DNA of 64,000 nucleotides from Panonychus citri. Its lineage: Eukaryota; Arthropoda; Arachnida; Trombidiformes; Tetranychidae. Within the stretch, counting starts at the first letter, position 1, and every line of letters begins with the position of its first letter. The notes beneath the pieces were generated by a model, which saw nothing but the letters and a program-made list of their open reading frames with translations, did no database searches and was not told the origin of the DNA. The DNA lies in NCBI RefSeq assembly GCF_014898815.1, contig NW_026515544.1, positions 806,001-870,000 on the forward strand, written 5' to 3'. Of the stretch, positions 62,040-64,000 are shown in pieces. A program made the position numbers and the translations under genes.

Positions 62040-62084
62040 GTTTATGATAAGAAGGTGAAAGGTCAACCTTAATTCGGTCCAGTT
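62040..62084 (+). pseudogene. 45-nt copy of LRRK Roc-domain coding sequence
   Basis: Matches the coding strand of LRRK at 32188-32232 at 43 of 45 positions, covering VYEKKVKGQPSFGPV. One change creates a stop (TCA to TAA) and the other changes Glu to Asp. Flanking bases do not match LRRK. Confidence 0.8.
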
Positions 62085-62094
62085 GGAGACTATT

Positions 62095-62262
62095 CTGAAA
62101 AAGAAAATTGTCCATCTGAGTTATATCCCTGAGGTCTTAATTAATAGCTGGCCTGCTAACCTCACTCATCTTTCGCATCACGATTATGAAGACGCGATTG
62201 AATTGCTAAATTGGCTCCCGTTACATTTTTTTACATCATTATTTTGTTTCAAGATTTTCTGA
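62095..62262 (+). pseudogene. Unidentified reading-frame fragment
   Basis: A 55-codon frame reading LKKKIVHLSYIPEVLINSWP, then ANLTHLSHHDYEDAIELLNW, ending TGA at 62260. It has protein-like composition and starts only 11 bp after the LRRK fragment, in a different frame from it. Family not recognised. Probably another piece of captured or decaying gene. Confidence 0.35.
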
Positions 62263-62658
62263 GGTCAACCAGCAGGCGAAAGGGTAAATTAATATGATAC
62301 ATAATTTTATTCAATGTAACGTGTACACGTTACAATCAACATTGATTATAATATTAAGTCTTAAGTATTGGTACTTTAGTCATGTAAACGTAAACTAGTC
62401 TGATTTAGAAAAACAATTTCAACTAATCATTTATCAGATGATTTATGCGAAGTTTGTGATAAACTTCAAGTATAAATGTTTTTATACTGATTAAGGAAAG
62501 ATAATTAATAATCACTGGTTAATGAATTGGAGCAAAAATTAGTTAATCATCAAGTTTTTTTTATTATTATTTCAAATGCTAGTTAATTAATAGGAGAAAA
62601 TCATTTCATTAGTACTAACACTCATTCATTGTATTACAAGTTTTCAGTCGTTCACAAA

Positions 62659-64000
62659 ATGAAAAAGAGCAGTTTATGTAAAATTTATTATTCGCTTCTT
62701 ATTGTTTTGTGCACTAGTGAAGTGACCTTTGGATGGTTATGGTCTAAGGTTGTACCACCGAACCAAAACCACCTCCGAAACCGTAAGTGTGACCACGTTT
62801 CAAATTTAATTTCGTTTACGTTGAACAAAAGTTAAATTCGAATTACAATAACCAGAGTCTTTTCAGGACAAGAAGTCTTGGCAAAGCTCGGTGATAATTA
62901 CTCCAGGTCGCTGTAGTAATATTGTGAATCCAAAACCTAATATTATCTTCTATTTGACTCTTTAGGAAACCAATTTTTCTTTCGTTTAAGGATATCCATG
63001 AATTCAAGACTTGTGAGGCTGGTATGAAGATAAAATATAATTTGTTATTTGATTGTATTATGAATTGTGAAAATGAATTCATGACCCGTCGTTCAGGGAA
63101 TTCACTATATATAATAGATGGCCAGGCGTTTCGAATTTAATGGAGCGATGTTCGGCGTGTAGAAAGCTTTTCCTAGAAAGATCAGAAAATTGTGACAAAT
63201 TGTTTGATTGTAAAAAACGAGTAGGGGGAGCGTTTTGCTCACGATGTTCGAGTGATACCTTTTCGTGTAATGGTCGAGTTTGCATTCCAAAAAGATGGAA
63301 ATGTGATAAAATAGTCGATTGTCTTAACGGTGAAGACGAAAAGAATTGTGAGTTTAGAGCCTGTACTAAAAATGAATTTCGATGCGGAAATGACCGATGT
63401 ATTGACCAGTCTCAATATTGTAATGGAAAAGACGATTGTGGTGATCGATCAGATGAGAAAAGATGTCCAAAAAAAGATAATTCCATAATTTCGATTGCCA
63501 ATCAGGATATTGTAATAGAATAGACGATTGTGGTGATCGATCAGACGAGAAGACCTGTTCAAAACTGACTGGTTCCTATAGTTTCGACTGTCAACGTTTA
63601 TTTATCCCGAGTAACTGGCACTGTGATGGTGTTGTCGATTGTTACAATGGTCTTGACGAGAAAAACTGTCCATCTACTAAAAACTGTACTGATAATCAAT
63701 TCAAATGTGATAATCGTAAATGTATTCATGTCGATTCAGTTTGTGATGGAGTCGAAGATTGTTGGGACAGATCAGATGAAAAGAATTGTAATTCAACTAA
63801 ATGTGCACAAAATCAATTTGATTGTGGTGACCGATGTATTCCATTACAATGGCGATGTGACAAACGAAAGGATTGCTTGAATTTAAAGGATGAAATTAAC
63901 TGTAACACTGTCATGTACAGATCCTATCGACTTGATTCAGATCTTGAATGTGTCGAGGGAACATTTCCATGTGCCGATAAATCAGGATGTATATCAAACG
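62659..64000 (+). CDS. Third LDL-A repeat secreted protein, frame-broken, runs off the window
   Basis: ATG 62659 starts a signal peptide (CKIYYSLLIVLCTSEVTFGW) in an exon ending at the donor C|GTAAGT, about 62782. Sequence after about 62870 has coding character in changing frames (for example GRCSNIVNPKPNII, then HEFKTCEAGMKIKYNLLFDC). From 63140 LDL-A modules are clear: CSSDTFSCNGRVCIPKRWKC, CTKNEFRCGNDRCIDQSQYC, then after a frame change between 63463 and 63490, FDCQSGYCNRIDDCGDRSDE, CTDNQFKCDNRKC, CAQNQFDCGDRC, and at the edge VEGTFPCADKSGCIS, the family's terminal module. At least three frame changes are needed. This is either a decaying paralogue or another product of the homopolymer problem; the module at about 63170-63240 is also degenerate. 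Confidence 0.6.

Overview
This is an AT-rich animal nuclear genome with short spliceosomal introns (GTAAGT-type donors, pyrimidine-poor acceptors). The gene content is metazoan: LRRK, RIM, VHL, HP1, VPS33B, eIF2B epsilon, PKI, PDE7 and a selenocysteine tRNA. Two DEG/ENaC genes with no intron across their recognisable length, LDL-A-only secreted proteins, a nose-resistant-to-fluoxetine (NRF) type gene and the compact gene structures suggest an arthropod, probably a chelicerate such as a trombidiform (spider-mite-like) mite. That placement is inference; no diagnostic marker was aligned.

Layout. 1-3.3 kb: non-coding, with GA/TC and ATG/ATC repeats. 3.3-10.4 kb (-): PDE7-type cyclic nucleotide phosphodiesterase in five exons, with a His-rich tail. 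10.9-12.2 kb (-): DEG/ENaC-like channel. 12.9-15.3 kb (-): VPS33B. 15.4-15.9 kb (-): VHL. 18.0-19.3 kb (-): leucine-zipper protein, perhaps C/EBP/CHOP-like, with a CRE and CCAAT boxes upstream. 22.2-24.7 kb (+): eIF2B epsilon. 24.8-26.6 kb (-): redox-inactive PDIA3-like protein. 26.8 kb (-): tRNA-Sec(UCA). 27.7-35.2 kb (-): LRRK (ankyrin-LRR-Roc-COR-kinase-WD40). 36.1-36.5 kb (-): SMIM8. 36.9-37.5 kb (-): HP1/CBX. 39.1-39.3 kb (-): PKA inhibitor PKI with a CRE near its first exon. 42.2-42.7 kb (+): secreted Pro/Val/His-rich protein.

43.6-50.9 kb is the accessory region. It holds a 13-repeat LDL-A secreted protein, a second DEG/ENaC gene, a 3-repeat LDL-A protein, split pieces of an NRF/acyltransferase-3 gene, a 368-bp foldback MITE with TA target duplication that interrupts an open reading frame, and a recent 284-bp copy of the 5' end of the 3-repeat LDL-A gene. 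51.7-61.1 kb (-): the synaptic scaffold RIM in 15 exons. 62.0-62.3 kb: gene debris, including a 45-nt copy of LRRK Roc sequence. 62.7 kb to the edge (+): a third LDL-A gene with several frame breaks.

A second theme is technical. In at least six places a conserved protein, on either strand, changes frame by exactly one base at or near a short A/T run (eIF2B epsilon twice, PDIA3-like, LRRK, RIM, PDE7). This looks like uncorrected homopolymer indels in the assembly rather than six broken essential genes, so gene models built from this sequence will be wrongly split. Exon boundaries below were placed by eye and may be off by a base or two.
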